Of a stretch of 64,000 bases of DNA, positions 37,585-48,603 are shown piece after piece. Below the pieces are notes generated by a model. That model was not told where the DNA came from. It saw only the letters and a list, made by a program, of their open reading frames with translations, and did not search any database. Origin of the DNA: Halothece sp. PCC 7418 (GTDB lineage Bacteria > Cyanobacteriota > Cyanobacteriia > Cyanobacteriales > Rubidibacteraceae); assembly GCF_000317635.1 (NCBI RefSeq), contig NC_019779.1, forward strand, positions 2,108,001-2,172,000, in the 5' to 3' direction. How positions within the stretch are numbered: the first letter of the stretch is position 1; the number at the start of each line of letters is the position of its first letter. The position numbers and the translations under genes were made by a program.

Positions 37585-38382
37585 TTATTTTTCGTCAGAC
37601 AGGAGCTCAATCAGGATAAAATCAGGGTCTTTCAAGTTGATATAGCGCATTTGATCAGGTGGCTGTTGCTCTGGGAGATTTTTGAGTTTTGCTAAGACTT
37701 GGAATTGTTGGGGAAGGGTTTCTAAATTCCCCCCGAGATGAACTTCACCGAGTTCGGTTTCTAAAATGAGGTTGGCTGGGTCTTGCCAGTTCACGGTATG
37801 GACGGTGATGGGGAGGGCTTGCAGTTGCGGGTAAAGTTTCGCCCATTGCAGGCGATCGTGAGGTTGATAACCAATGACTTTCAACTGCGGAGGGGTGAAG
37901 GTTTCTGAGGAACGATAACTTTCTACAGACATCCACATTCCTTTCGCGTCGATATAGCCTTTCTCTTGTGGGTTGATGGCACTGGGGTTAGGAAGTGTTA
38001 CGGCAACTGGTTGGCGTTCTGTGACGGCAATGGTAACCCGAGGGGGATAGAGTTCGCGAGCAACACTGACGTGCGCGATCGGAGCTTGGTTTTGCAGAAT
38101 TTCCTTGATCTGATCGGGAGTTAGGGTCAGAATCGATTGAGAGGTCGTCTCTTCCACTAGGCTTTTAATCGTTTCACTACTTAGGTATTGATTGCCTTGA
38201 ATTCCGACTTGTTGCGGTTGACGAATTGTCCATTTCGGTAGTAAACTCAACCACACCAGCCCTCCCATTAAACTGGAAACGAGGACAAAACGCCAGCAAG
38301 ATTGGATGATTTTGATTTGTCTTTGCTGCTTGAGCGCCAATCTCCGACCTTTGATGTCAACAGCAGAAGAAGTGGATGTCAT
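37585..38382 (-). CDS. ftsQ: cell division protein FtsQ-like
   Basis: FtsQ is a bitopic divisome protein. The 265-residue protein has a short cytoplasmic basic start, one membrane helix (FVLVSSLMGGLVWLSLL, about 32-48), then a POTRA domain (VGIQGNQYLSSETIKSLVEET) and the FtsQ beta domain (VTERQPVAVTLPN, KVIGYQPHDRLQW). It lies upstream of ftsZ on the same strand, the conserved dcw-like order in cyanobacteria. The region between has an AT-rich stretch that may hold the ftsZ promoter. Confidence 0.88.
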   Translation of the reverse strand: MTSTSSAVDIKGRRLALKQQRQIKIIQSCWRFVLVSSLMGGLVWLSLLPKWTIRQPQQVGIQGNQYLSSETIKSLVEETTSQSILTLTPDQIKEILQNQAPIAHVSVARELYPPRVTIAVTERQPVAVTLPNPSAINPQEKGYIDAKGMWMSVESYRSSETFTPPQLKVIGYQPHDRLQWAKLYPQLQALPITVHTVNWQDPANLILETELGEVHLGGNLETLPQQFQVLAKLKNLPEQQPPDQMRYINLKDPDFILIELLSDEK

Positions 38383-38542
38383 AAATTTTCTCGAATCTAG
38401 TCATGAATTTTTTGAATTCAGTTTAAAGTTACCGCACCAAATGGAATTTGCGAAATTTTTTCTTTCTTAGTACCGAGGAAAACCTGTGCTAGGGTAGGCT
38501 TAACCCTTCATATTTTCTTATGAGTACAATTCCCCTAGGTAT

Positions 38543-39832
38543 ATGGTTATGACAAAACGTGGATTAGTTCTTGGGGCGACTGCAGCCATGTTGACCACAG
38601 TTGCTGTCACTGGCGCGGGGCTTCATTTATCGCAAAGTCAGGCTTTTTTCCGAGAGAGTCCAAAAGAGTTGGTTGATGAAGTCTGGCAGATTGTTAATCG
38701 CCAGTATGTTGATGCTACCTTTAATCAAGTGGATTGGCGCGCAATCCGACAGGAATATTTAGATCGTAGCTATGAAGACAAAGAAGCAGCGTATGAGGCG
38801 ATTCATCAAATGCTGGAAACCCTCGATGATCCATACACGCGCTTCATGGAACCGGAAGAATTTAAGAATTTGCAGATTGATACCTCTGGTGAGTTAACTG
38901 GGGTTGGTATTCAAATTGCTTTAGATGAAGAAACCGATTATATTCGCGTTATTTCTCCGATTGAGGATACGCCAGCGTATGAAGCGGGAATTTTGGCCCG
39001 AGATTTGATCATTGCTATTGATGGTCAGAGTACCAAAGGGATGGACTTAAATGAAGCTGTGAAACTGATTCGAGGTCAGCCAGGATCTGAGGTGACCTTA
39101 ACGATTCAGCGTCAAAATCGAGCAGTGGATTATGAGATTACTCGGGCGCGGATTGAGGTGCATCCAGTGCGATCGCGCTTGCATGAAACTCCTCAAGGAG
39201 AAGACATTGGCTATATTCGCCTCAATCAGTTTAGCTCTAATTCTCCTGAAGAAATGCGGACCGCCATTAAAGAACTGCAAGACAAGAAGGTAGAAGGCTA
39301 TGTGTTAGATTTACGCTCAAATCCTGGGGGATTACTCTACGCCAGTGTGGAAATTGCTCGGATGTGGATTGATGAAGGGAAAATTGTTTCCACGGTGGAT
39401 CGTCAAGGGGAAGTGGAACGCCAAAAAGCGAAAGGGAATTCCCTCAGTGATCAACCGTTAGTCGTCCTCGTGGACGGGGGATCAGCAAGTGCGAGTGAGA
39501 TTCTCTCGGGTGCGTTACAAGATCATAACCGAGCGGTGGTTGTGGGAACGAAAACCTTTGGCAAAGGGCTGGTGCAGTCGGTACGCAGTTTAGGAGATGG
39601 CTCAGGCATTGCTGTAACGGTTGCGAAGTATCTCACCCCTGACGGGCGGGATATTAATAAAGAAGGGATTAAACCAGATATTGTCTCCGAAATGAGTGAA
39701 GCCCAGCAAAAAGAGCTCCAGCGCGATCGCGGTAAAATTGGAACTCTCGATGATCCGCAATTTGCTAAAGCCCTTTCGGTCTTGAAGCAAGAAATCGCCA
39801 AACAAGAGACACATCTGGGGGTGAGTCAGTAA
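38543..39832 (+). CDS. C-terminal processing peptidase (S41 family)
   Basis: Members of this family cut C-terminal extensions of exported proteins, CtpA in cyanobacteria processing the D1 precursor. The 429-residue protein has an N-terminal export signal (ATAAMLTTVAVTGAGLHL), a PDZ domain (about 110-190; GVGIQIALDEETDY, AYEAGILARDLIIAIDG), the GYIRLNQF motif and the catalytic Ser in GGSASASEILSGAL with the Lys in TKTFGKGLVQS. The paralogue (CtpA, B or C) is not clear from sequence. It is followed closely by a small membrane protein. Confidence 0.92.
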   Translation: MVMTKRGLVLGATAAMLTTVAVTGAGLHLSQSQAFFRESPKELVDEVWQIVNRQYVDATFNQVDWRAIRQEYLDRSYEDKEAAYEAIHQMLETLDDPYTRFMEPEEFKNLQIDTSGELTGVGIQIALDEETDYIRVISPIEDTPAYEAGILARDLIIAIDGQSTKGMDLNEAVKLIRGQPGSEVTLTIQRQNRAVDYEITRARIEVHPVRSRLHETPQGEDIGYIRLNQFSSNSPEEMRTAIKELQDKKVEGYVLDLRSNPGGLLYASVEIARMWIDEGKIVSTVDRQGEVERQKAKGNSLSDQPLVVLVDGGSASASEILSGALQDHNRAVVVGTKTFGKGLVQSVRSLGDGSGIAVTVAKYLTPDGRDINKEGIKPDIVSEMSEAQQKELQRDRGKIGTLDDPQFAKALSVLKQEIAKQETHLGVSQ

Positions 39833-39836
39833 TCAG

Positions 39837-40178
39837 ATGCGGTTAGTGATCAAGTTGATTGGGTTAGCCCTCGTCATTGCAGGGGTTTATCTCTTGGGAC
39901 AAAACATTTATTTCGTGACTGATGGTTCTCCCTACTGGTGGCGGGGGGTGGCTGCAGATGGCTCAATCTTGTTTCTCACGTTTGGGGTTTTGTTATTTTT
40001 CACGATGCCCCAAGAAGGGAAATTTTTGGGGGCGGGCGCGATCGCGATCGGCATTCTTCTGGTTTTTGTCAGTAGTCGCGCTGTTTTGCAACCGACCACC
40101 CTTTGGCATTTTGTCGGATCGTTAGCCTGTTTTGTCGGGGGATATCAACTAATTACCACTGGGCGCATCAATTTGTGA
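39837..40178 (+). CDS. four-helix small membrane protein
   Basis: No function is recognised. The 113-residue protein has four predicted membrane helices (LVIKLIGLALVIAGVYLL, ILFLTFGVLLFFTM, AIAIGILLVFVSSRAVL, FVGSLACFVGGYQLI). The start lies 4 bp after the stop of the C-terminal protease, so it is in the same operon and may help or anchor the protease or be an unrelated membrane protein. Confidence 0.75.
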   Translation: MRLVIKLIGLALVIAGVYLLGQNIYFVTDGSPYWWRGVAADGSILFLTFGVLLFFTMPQEGKFLGAGAIAIGILLVFVSSRAVLQPTTLWHFVGSLACFVGGYQLITTGRINL

Positions 40179-40226
40179 GAGGAAGGAGAATGAAGATGGC
40201 TGTTTACCCCTCCCTCTCACTAGCCT

Positions 40227-40676
40227 TTAGGACTGAGAAGAATCCGATTGGTCGTCAGTTGTCGAATGATGAGGCGCGGTTAAAATAGACCAAGCTGCTT
40301 GGGCTGCTTCATTGAGGCGATTACCAAAGCTCTCAAACTCTTTGACTAAAGATTCCCAATTTTTTTCTGCATCCATCTGAACTAACTTGATAGATTCCTC
40401 AATTCTTTCGGGGTCAAAGTTGAGCTTTTCGACTTCCGTACGGACATTACGGACTGCTTCCAGATAATTGTCTTTGGCAAATTCTCCTGCTTTTTGTGTT
40501 TCCGATTGGGCTTTGCGTGTAATGGCTTCAATCAGTTCTTTCGTTTCGTTTTTTACCGATTCTGGGGCATCTGGTAAATTTTGATCCACTAAAGAATTAG
40601 TGCGTTCGCTGACTTCAATGGCACTGCTTTCAGGGGTGGTCTGGGCTTGATTATTCGGATCAGTAGATTGTGTCAT
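40227..40676 (-). CDS. conserved hypothetical helical protein
   Basis: No function is recognised. The 149-residue protein has no membrane helix. It starts with a disordered Gln/Thr/Ser-rich stretch and continues as amphipathic helices with many Glu and Lys (KNETKELIEAITRKAQSETQ, VEKLNFDPERIEESIKLVQ), reminiscent of apolipoprotein- or LEA-like surface helices. It converges on the four-helix membrane protein gene. An LEA-like stress role would be a guess. Confidence 0.7.
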   Translation of the reverse strand: MTQSTDPNNQAQTTPESSAIEVSERTNSLVDQNLPDAPESVKNETKELIEAITRKAQSETQKAGEFAKDNYLEAVRNVRTEVEKLNFDPERIEESIKLVQMDAEKNWESLVKEFESFGNRLNEAAQAAWSILTAPHHSTTDDQSDSSQS

Positions 40677-40898
40677 AGTTACCTCCTTAAATTAACGCAA
40701 TTTACAACTAAATTTTTACTGAAATAACAAATATCAACCGAATTAGCTGTTTCTGTCTCTTAATCAGCGCGAGAGATTCTTATTCTCTCCTACTCACAAC
40801 TTGCCAAAAAAATCAAAAAATGACATCTACCGAGAGAAACGATTTGTTCCCGAACCTAATATAGTGAATATGATCTGATCGCGTGTGAGAAAGTAGCT

Positions 40899-42287
40899 TT
40901 GACTGAACCTGTTTCTTCCCTCGAAAACACCCACCATAGCGAAATCCCTCAGTTGGTCAAAAATCAACTGGAGATGTTGCTGGAAAATGGCAACTTAGAA
41001 GGCGCAAAATCGCTGCTTGTCCCTGTCAAAGCAGTGGATATTGCTGAGGCGATCGAAAACCTGCCAGAATCCATGCAGGCGATCGCGTTTCGTTTGCTGT
41101 CTAAAACCGAAGCCATCGACGTTTACGAACATCTTGACTCTAGCGTTCAGCAAGCCCTGATTGAAGAATTCAAGCGTCAGGAAGTAATTGAAATTGTCGA
41201 TCAGATGTCTCCTGATGATCGCGCTCGCTTATTTGATGAACTTCCCGCGAAAGTGGTGCGTCGCTTACTGGCGCACATGAGTCCGAAAGAGCGTAAGAGT
41301 ACCGCTTTACTTCTAGGCTATCAGGAAGATACTGCGGGTCGGATCATGACACCGGAGTATATTTCCCTCAAAGATACGCTAACCGTGGGACAAGCCTTGG
41401 AACGAATTCGGAAATTAGCCAATGCTTCTGAAATTATTTATTATCTTTATGTGACTGATGCCTCTCGCCATCTCACGGGAATTGTTTCTTTGCGGGATTT
41501 AGTCGTAACCGATCCCGATGTTTCTCTCTCAGAGATTGTCACCCGAGAAGTGGTTTCCGTTTATACCGATACCGACCAAGAAGAAGTCGCCCGTTTGATT
41601 CAACGGTATGATTTATTAGCGATTCCTGTGGTTGATCGAGAACAGCGTCTGGTGGGAGTGGTGACCGTGGATGATGTCATGGATATCTTAGAACAAGAAA
41701 CCACTGAAGATATCTATACCCTCGGTGGCGTACAATCTGATGGCGATAATTATTTCCAAACCAACTTATTAGCTGTCGCACGAAAGCGGGTGGTGTGGTT
41801 ATTTGTCTTGCTGCTAACCAATACCGTTACAGGAAGTATTATTCAATCTCACGAAGCCATTTTACAGCAAGTGGTCACTTTAGCTGCCTTTATTCCACTG
41901 TTAACAGGAACAGGGGGAAATGTCGGCGCACAATCTTCAACCGTTGTTATTCGCGGTTTAAACACCGATGAAATACGGTCTCTGGGGGCGAGTTATGTCA
42001 TTTTTCGGGAAGCGATCGCGGGGGTCTTATTGGGAACAATTTTAGGCTCTGTTGCAACCTTATGGTCATATTGGTTACAAGGAAATTTAATGGTCTCTTT
42101 TGCGGTGGGAGCAAGTCTCATCGCGATCGCGCTTCTCGCCTCTGTCGCTGGATCGGCCCTACCTTTTCTCTTTCGCGCCTTAGGGTTAGATCCCGCCTTA
42201 ATGTCGGCCCCTTTTATTACCACTGCTGTGGATGTGCTTGGGGTTTTAATTTATTTCACCATTGCGCGAGTCGTATTAGGATTATAA
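40899..42287 (+). CDS. mgtE: magnesium transporter MgtE
   Basis: MgtE is a homodimeric Mg2+ channel gated by cytosolic domains. The 462-residue protein has the N-domain (about 20-135), two CBS domains (about 140-265; AGRIMTPEYISL and DLLAIPVVDREQRLVGVVTVDDVMD), and five membrane helices with the pore motif LTGTGGNVGAQSSTVVIRG. A TTG start at 40899 is used; I see no ATG that fits better. Length is normal. Confidence 0.94.
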   Translation: MTEPVSSLENTHHSEIPQLVKNQLEMLLENGNLEGAKSLLVPVKAVDIAEAIENLPESMQAIAFRLLSKTEAIDVYEHLDSSVQQALIEEFKRQEVIEIVDQMSPDDRARLFDELPAKVVRRLLAHMSPKERKSTALLLGYQEDTAGRIMTPEYISLKDTLTVGQALERIRKLANASEIIYYLYVTDASRHLTGIVSLRDLVVTDPDVSLSEIVTREVVSVYTDTDQEEVARLIQRYDLLAIPVVDREQRLVGVVTVDDVMDILEQETTEDIYTLGGVQSDGDNYFQTNLLAVARKRVVWLFVLLLTNTVTGSIIQSHEAILQQVVTLAAFIPLLTGTGGNVGAQSSTVVIRGLNTDEIRSLGASYVIFREAIAGVLLGTILGSVATLWSYWLQGNLMVSFAVGASLIAIALLASVAGSALPFLFRALGLDPALMSAPFITTAVDVLGVLIYFTIARVVLGL

Positions 42288-42365
42288 ACCTCAGTTTGAT
42301 GCCAAGTGCGAGAAGCGTGTACATTAAGGTTGAGATGTTTTTTAAAATAAAAACTAAAATTCAGT

Positions 42366-43559
42366 ATGCTAAATCGAGAAAAACTGCTGGAACAGTTACG
42401 ATTGTTAGCTAGAACCAGCATTATTACCGTCTTACTTTTGAGTTTATCGGTTGGACTCAGTGGTGCGTGGTGGAACTTCTGGAGTGATGACTCCCAAAAC
42501 CAAGATAAACAGAAGCGGGAAAGTATTCTCGCCCAAGGAGAAGCAATCACCGATCCCACTGCTTTACTCCGCTACTCCCTCCCTTTTGATAATTATCCCG
42601 CCCGTCAATTACAAGATAGTATTGAAGATATTGGCTTGCGATTACGCGGTAAACGCTGGGGTCCTATTAGCAAAGACTTGAAAACGGCTAGCCGTGTTCT
42701 CAACTCCAAAACAGAGCAACTGTTAGCGGGAGTGCCTGAGCCAAATCGGGAAAGAGCTAAGGAGCTATTACCACAAATCAAAGAAAATGTCAACAAATTA
42801 AGAGAAGTTGTTGAGGATCGTGAGCTAGAAACCATTTGGCTTGCTCGTCGGGAGGTTTTAGAGCAACTTGATGAGTTTGAGGCTCTATATGTGGAAGAAT
42901 TTCCCTTTTCAGTTCCCGAAGAATATGCCGATCTCCCGCAACTGAAAGGACGCGCCCGCGTCGAAGTGGAAACCAATAAAGGGGATTTAACCGTCGTTGT
43001 TGATGGCTATAGTGCGCCTGTTACCGCAGGTAACTTTGTGGATTTAGTCGATCGCGGTTTTTATGATGGCTTAGAAGTGAATCGCGTCAATGATTTTGCG
43101 GTGCAAACCGGTGATCCGCCAGGACCCGAGGAAGGTTTTGTTGATCCTGAAACGGGAGAATATCGCTCCATTCCCTTAGAAATTCTGGTTAGAGGCGACG
43201 AAAAGCCAGTTTATGGGTCAACCCTCGAAGAAATTGGTAGATACCAAGATCAGCCTGTATTGCCCTTCTCCGCAAATGGTGCGGTCGCGATCGCGCGTCC
43301 GAGTGGTGACCCCAATGGCGGATCGTCTCAATTCTTCTTCTTCAAATTTGATACCGAATTAACCCCACCTGGCTTTAACTTTATGGACGGGCGTTATGCT
43401 ATCTTTGGTTACACCGTAGAAGGGGATGAAATTCTGGAAGATATGCAAGAAGGGGATAAAATTATTTCAGCGCAGGTGGTCAGTGGTCTAGAAAACTTAC
43501 AACGTCCCCAAGATACGTCTCAAACGGCTGCTAATAGCGACGATGACATCAGAAGCTAA
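42366..43559 (+). CDS. peptidylprolyl isomerase, cyclophilin type, exported
   Basis: The 397-residue protein resembles the thylakoid-lumen cyclophilin TLP38/CYP38 of plants, needed for photosystem II assembly. It has an N-terminal export helix (TSIITVLLLSLSVGLSGAWW), a helical domain (about 60-190), and a cyclophilin domain (about 200-370; VEVETNKGDLTVVVDGYSAPVTAGNFVDLV, RPSGDPNGGSSQFFFF). Whether it keeps isomerase activity is unclear; in CYP38 it is lost. Its 3' end overlaps the thiL start by 17 bp. Confidence 0.88.
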   Translation: MLNREKLLEQLRLLARTSIITVLLLSLSVGLSGAWWNFWSDDSQNQDKQKRESILAQGEAITDPTALLRYSLPFDNYPARQLQDSIEDIGLRLRGKRWGPISKDLKTASRVLNSKTEQLLAGVPEPNRERAKELLPQIKENVNKLREVVEDRELETIWLARREVLEQLDEFEALYVEEFPFSVPEEYADLPQLKGRARVEVETNKGDLTVVVDGYSAPVTAGNFVDLVDRGFYDGLEVNRVNDFAVQTGDPPGPEEGFVDPETGEYRSIPLEILVRGDEKPVYGSTLEEIGRYQDQPVLPFSANGAVAIARPSGDPNGGSSQFFFFKFDTELTPPGFNFMDGRYAIFGYTVEGDEILEDMQEGDKIISAQVVSGLENLQRPQDTSQTAANSDDDIRS

Positions 43560-44571
43560 GCTCACCGTTGCTGATATTGGGGAACAAGGGCTCCTGGCAA
43601 AATTGCATCGCTTTTGTTCGGCGAATATCGTGGGGGATGACGCTGCTGTCATCAACTGGAGCAGTGATCATTCCCTCGTTGTGACTACAGATGTGTTAGT
43701 GGATGGCGTTCATTTTAGCGATGGTATGGCGCAACCGAATGTTCACACGACCACACCCGAAGACGTTGGTTGGCGAGCCGTTGCTGCTAATTTATCTGAT
43801 TTGGCTGCGATGGGGGCGACTCCTTGCGGAATTACCGTTGGCTTGAGTTTACCAAAAACAGTCCCTGTTGGTTGGGTGGAACGTCTCTATCAAGGCTTAA
43901 GTGAGTGTTTAGAAGCATACGAAGCGGTGTTATGGGGAGGAGATGTCACTTGCTCTTCTTTGGTTACGATTGCCATTAGCGCGATCGGAAAAATTGATCC
44001 GCAGCGAGTGATTCGTCGTCAGGATGCAAAAGTTGGAGATGTCATCTTAGTGACAGGAGAACATGGCTTATCCCGTGCTGGGTTAGAGTTACTATTACAC
44101 CCCCAACGACAGTCTGAACTTGATGCTGTCAGTTGCGAACACCTGATTCATGCCCACCAACGTCCCCAACCCAGATTAGATATTTTGCCGTTGCTATGGG
44201 AGATTTTACCTGAATTCCGTGTCGCTGGAATGGATAGTAGTGATGGTTTAGCTGATGCTATTTTACAAATTTGTCGTGCGAGTGGGGTGGGAGCAAAAGT
44301 TGATTTAGATTTACTTCCCATTCCCCCAGCCCTCTCACAATGGGTTTCTCCCGAACAAGCAATAGAATGGGCGTTATATGGGGGAGAAGATTTTGAATTA
44401 GTGTTAGCCCTCCCTAGGGAAGCTGCAAAGCAATTAGAACAAAAGTCTGGAAATCCCACGAGAATTATTGGTGAAATCACTTCTCAACCACAGGTAGAAG
44501 CAAAAAGCAGTTTGTTGTCTCACAATTCGACACTGAACTTAAGCCAAGGGTTTCAACATTGGGGACTATAG
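43543..44571 (+). CDS. thiL: thiamine-monophosphate kinase
   Basis: ThiL phosphorylates thiamine monophosphate to thiamine diphosphate. The 342-residue protein has GDDAAVINW, the metal-binding VVTTDVLVDGVHF, RAVAANLSDLAAMGA, LWGGDVTCSS, GMDSSDGLADAILQICRASGVG and the C-terminal YGGEDFELVLAL. It overlaps the cyclophilin gene by 17 bp in a different frame and is probably co-transcribed. Its TAG stop lies in the first bases of a MITE-like repeat (CTATAGC). Confidence 0.95.
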   Translation: MTSEAKLTVADIGEQGLLAKLHRFCSANIVGDDAAVINWSSDHSLVVTTDVLVDGVHFSDGMAQPNVHTTTPEDVGWRAVAANLSDLAAMGATPCGITVGLSLPKTVPVGWVERLYQGLSECLEAYEAVLWGGDVTCSSLVTIAISAIGKIDPQRVIRRQDAKVGDVILVTGEHGLSRAGLELLLHPQRQSELDAVSCEHLIHAHQRPQPRLDILPLLWEILPEFRVAGMDSSDGLADAILQICRASGVGAKVDLDLLPIPPALSQWVSPEQAIEWALYGGEDFELVLALPREAAKQLEQKSGNPTRIIGEITSQPQVEAKSSLLSHNSTLNLSQGFQHWGL

Positions 44572-44761
44572 CAGTTTTCACGCTTCTTGAGGGACATTCT
44601 AAATTTTTGTTCTTTGTTCTTTGTTCTTTGTTCTTTGTTCTTTGTTCTTTGTTCTTTGTTCTTTGTTCTTTGTTCTTCGTTCTTTGTTGGTTGTTAATCA
44701 ATGAACCATGAACATCCACCGACTCGCATTACGTACCTCAACCAACGAGGAAAGGCTATAG
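44566..44761. repeat. MITE-like element copy A with internal TTTGTTC heptamer tract
   Basis: This 196-bp element begins CTATAGCAGTTTTC and ends GAAAGGCTATAG, so its termini are inverted. Ten perfect TTTGTTC heptamers occupy 44606-44675, followed by one TTCGTTC. The flanks around the tract are repeated in opposite orientation at 63631-63818. There is no open reading frame of its own apart from repetitive heptamer translation. The first TIR bases contain the stop codon of thiL. A possible TA target duplication is consistent with IS630/Tc1-type MITEs but not proven. Confidence 0.75.
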
Positions 44762-44820
44762 TTGACCAACGCTCAGGCGCAGGGGACTTCCGTTTTCCGA
44801 AGGCGTAATCTTTTGCTGGT

Positions 44821-44846
44821 GTTGGGTTTCGTCATCTCAACCCAAC
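44821..44846. repeat. GTTGGGTT..AACCCAAC palindrome
   Basis: Eight-base arms (GTTGGGTT and AACCCAAC) enclose a ten-base loop, followed by CTACG. Such GTTGGGTTTCGT...CAACCCAACCTAC hairpins are dispersed widely in cyanobacteria. The copy lies downstream of the TPR protein gene on its minus strand and could also help end transcription. Confidence 0.7.
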
Positions 44847-44880
44847 CTACGTTTTGAATCTTTTGTTGAAGAGCGCGGGA

Positions 44881-45837
44881 CTACTTTTTCTTTTTACCAA
44901 ATAATCCCCCAAGGAGTCCGCGATTCCCATTGGCTTTTTTCCCACCATCTGTTCCTTGACCCTGTTTTAAGAGTTTTTCTAAAACTTGTTTTCCTTCTAA
45001 AGCCATTTCATTTTTCGGATCAATTTGGAGGGCTTTGTTGATATGAATTTTTGCCATCCCCAGTTGATTTTGTTTGACATACGCCAATCCTAATAAGGTA
45101 TGAGCTTGACTATTTTGAGAATTTAGTTTTAACGCCTCCCGCAACTCCATAATTGCTTTGGTATAATCTTGTTTATCAATAAACTGCTTTCCTCGACGGA
45201 GATAAGGTTCAACCATTTTTGCCATTTTCTCTTCGGGAGAAACCTGCTCTTGCGTTTCTTTTGACGAGGGAGCTTCCCTTGGTTTAGGCTCAGAAGATTC
45301 AGGGGTTTTGGGTTGAACAGAAACTTTTTTTTGAGCAGCAACTTCACCATTTTTTAGCATCAAGTAAACCAAATTAAACTCACTCAGTAAAGCAATTTTT
45401 TGAAGTGCTTTATCTAAATCTTGATATTGCTGATTAATAATCGAGTTCAAATATTTTTGATAAATCGAGTCCAGATTTCCCTTTTCTCCAGCTTGCGCCA
45501 ATTCCTGAGCTTTTTTACTTTTAAGACGTAATTTCCCTTGTTGCGCCACCCGAGTGCCAATTTGTTGTAAAACTAATAAGTGTTCACTACAAGCTGATTG
45601 ATTTTTAAATAAATTTTCATAGGCTGGATTGACTAATTTAGATAATAATTGATCGGCTAGATCATTGTCTTCTTGTTTATTTAAGTGTCTGATATCTGGA
45701 AACAAAAGACGAGTCACTTTTAAATAGCGTTTACGCACTAGATCCGAAGAAGCACCAATGGGAACGCCCAGAACAGCATGATAATCAACAATATTAAACT
45801 GAAATAGTCCGCATTTAATAGGTGCAAGTGTTGGCAT
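44881..45837 (-). CDS. J-like and TPR domain protein
   Basis: The 318-residue protein has an N-terminal J-domain-like segment (DYHAVLGVPIGASSDLVRKRYLKV). The HPD tripeptide needed to stimulate DnaK is replaced by FPD. It continues with a helical middle, a Pro/Lys/Glu-rich linker (about 180-205), and two tetratricopeptide-like repeats (AIMELREALKLNSQNSQAH, AKIHINKALQIDPKNEMAL) before a basic C-terminal tail (GLFGKKKK). It is presumably an adaptor or scaffold rather than a true Hsp40. It lies alone between repeats and the inositol phosphatase gene. Confidence 0.8.
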   Translation of the reverse strand: MPTLAPIKCGLFQFNIVDYHAVLGVPIGASSDLVRKRYLKVTRLLFPDIRHLNKQEDNDLADQLLSKLVNPAYENLFKNQSACSEHLLVLQQIGTRVAQQGKLRLKSKKAQELAQAGEKGNLDSIYQKYLNSIINQQYQDLDKALQKIALLSEFNLVYLMLKNGEVAAQKKVSVQPKTPESSEPKPREAPSSKETQEQVSPEEKMAKMVEPYLRRGKQFIDKQDYTKAIMELREALKLNSQNSQAHTLLGLAYVKQNQLGMAKIHINKALQIDPKNEMALEGKQVLEKLLKQGQGTDGGKKANGNRGLLGGLFGKKKK

Positions 45838-45952
45838 TGGAGACTCCTGATTGTGACAGTACGGAAAAAACGCTAACTCTAGTATGGTTGATTTTACTCA
45901 CCAAGCCTGTGATCTAACCGAGGTTCAGGCGCAAACTGAGGTGACGGGGAAT

Positions 45953-46756
45953 TCACTGAGGAGTGTTCAGTAGTGCTTCACTGAGGACAGAATGGATCTT
46001 GGGGTTACTAGCAAGAATTCTCCCTTCCGAGAGGGAAACTGGACTGCCATCATAGGAACTAATTTTGCCTCCCGCTTCTGCCACTATAACCATTCCCGCA
46101 GCCAGATCCCAAGGGGACAATCCTCGCTCCCAATACCCATCAACCCGTCCACTCGCCACGTCTGCTAAATCCAGTGCTGCCGAGCCACTGCGCCGTACCC
46201 CTTGGGTGAGATGGGTAAGATGACAAAATTCGGCATAGTTATTATCGCTGGTTTCTCGCCGATCATAAGCAAAGCCAGTAACTAATAAACTGTGGGCGAG
46301 CTCGTCTGTTTTAGAAACTTGAATGGGTTGACGGTTGCAACTTGCGCCCCAACCTGTGGCTGCTCGAAACAGTTCTTTTCGGGCGGGATTATAAACGACT
46401 CCCACCTGCGGGACCCCAGCAATGAGTAAGCCAATAGAAACGGCATAAATTGGGTATTGGTGAGCGTAATTCGTCGTCCCATCGAGGGGATCAATAGCCC
46501 AGAGATACTCCGCTTGTTGTTTGCCAAAAGAACCGGATTCTTCCGCTAAAATACTATGGTTCGGAAAATGACGTTGGATGATTTCTAAAATCACTGTTTC
46601 CGAAGCGCGATCGGCATTGGTTACTAAGTCTCCCGACCGTCCTTTCTCTTCCACTTGACTTAAGTTTCCCCAATAGTCTTGGAGGACTGCACCAGCAGCA
46701 AGGGCAGCTTCAGTGGCAATTTCTAAATAGGTTTTGAGTTGGTCGGTTGTTTCCAT
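45953..46756 (-). CDS. inositol monophosphatase family protein
   Basis: This 267-residue phosphatase has the metal site of the family: LAEESG, WAIDPLDGTTNYAH and WDLAAGMVIVAEAGG. Family members act on inositol-1-phosphate, histidinol-phosphate, PAP or related sugars, and which of these is not clear from sequence. The length is standard. The gene diverges from the atp operon. Confidence 0.9.
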   Translation of the reverse strand: METTDQLKTYLEIATEAALAAGAVLQDYWGNLSQVEEKGRSGDLVTNADRASETVILEIIQRHFPNHSILAEESGSFGKQQAEYLWAIDPLDGTTNYAHQYPIYAVSIGLLIAGVPQVGVVYNPARKELFRAATGWGASCNRQPIQVSKTDELAHSLLVTGFAYDRRETSDNNYAEFCHLTHLTQGVRRSGSAALDLADVASGRVDGYWERGLSPWDLAAGMVIVAEAGGKISSYDGSPVSLSEGRILASNPKIHSVLSEALLNTPQ

Positions 46757-48519
<1,763 letters not shown>

Positions 48520-48603
48520 TCTAACTAGAGCTAGACCATGGGACATCGTGAGGGGACTGCTCCCCCTCTCCCCTTAAGTTGTAAATGAGTTGATAAAAAA
48601 AAT

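Noticed and set aside
44477-44719. Protein with NKEQRTK repeats on the minus strand
   Set aside because: It is translation of the heptamer array in the MITE-like element and has no other coding signs.
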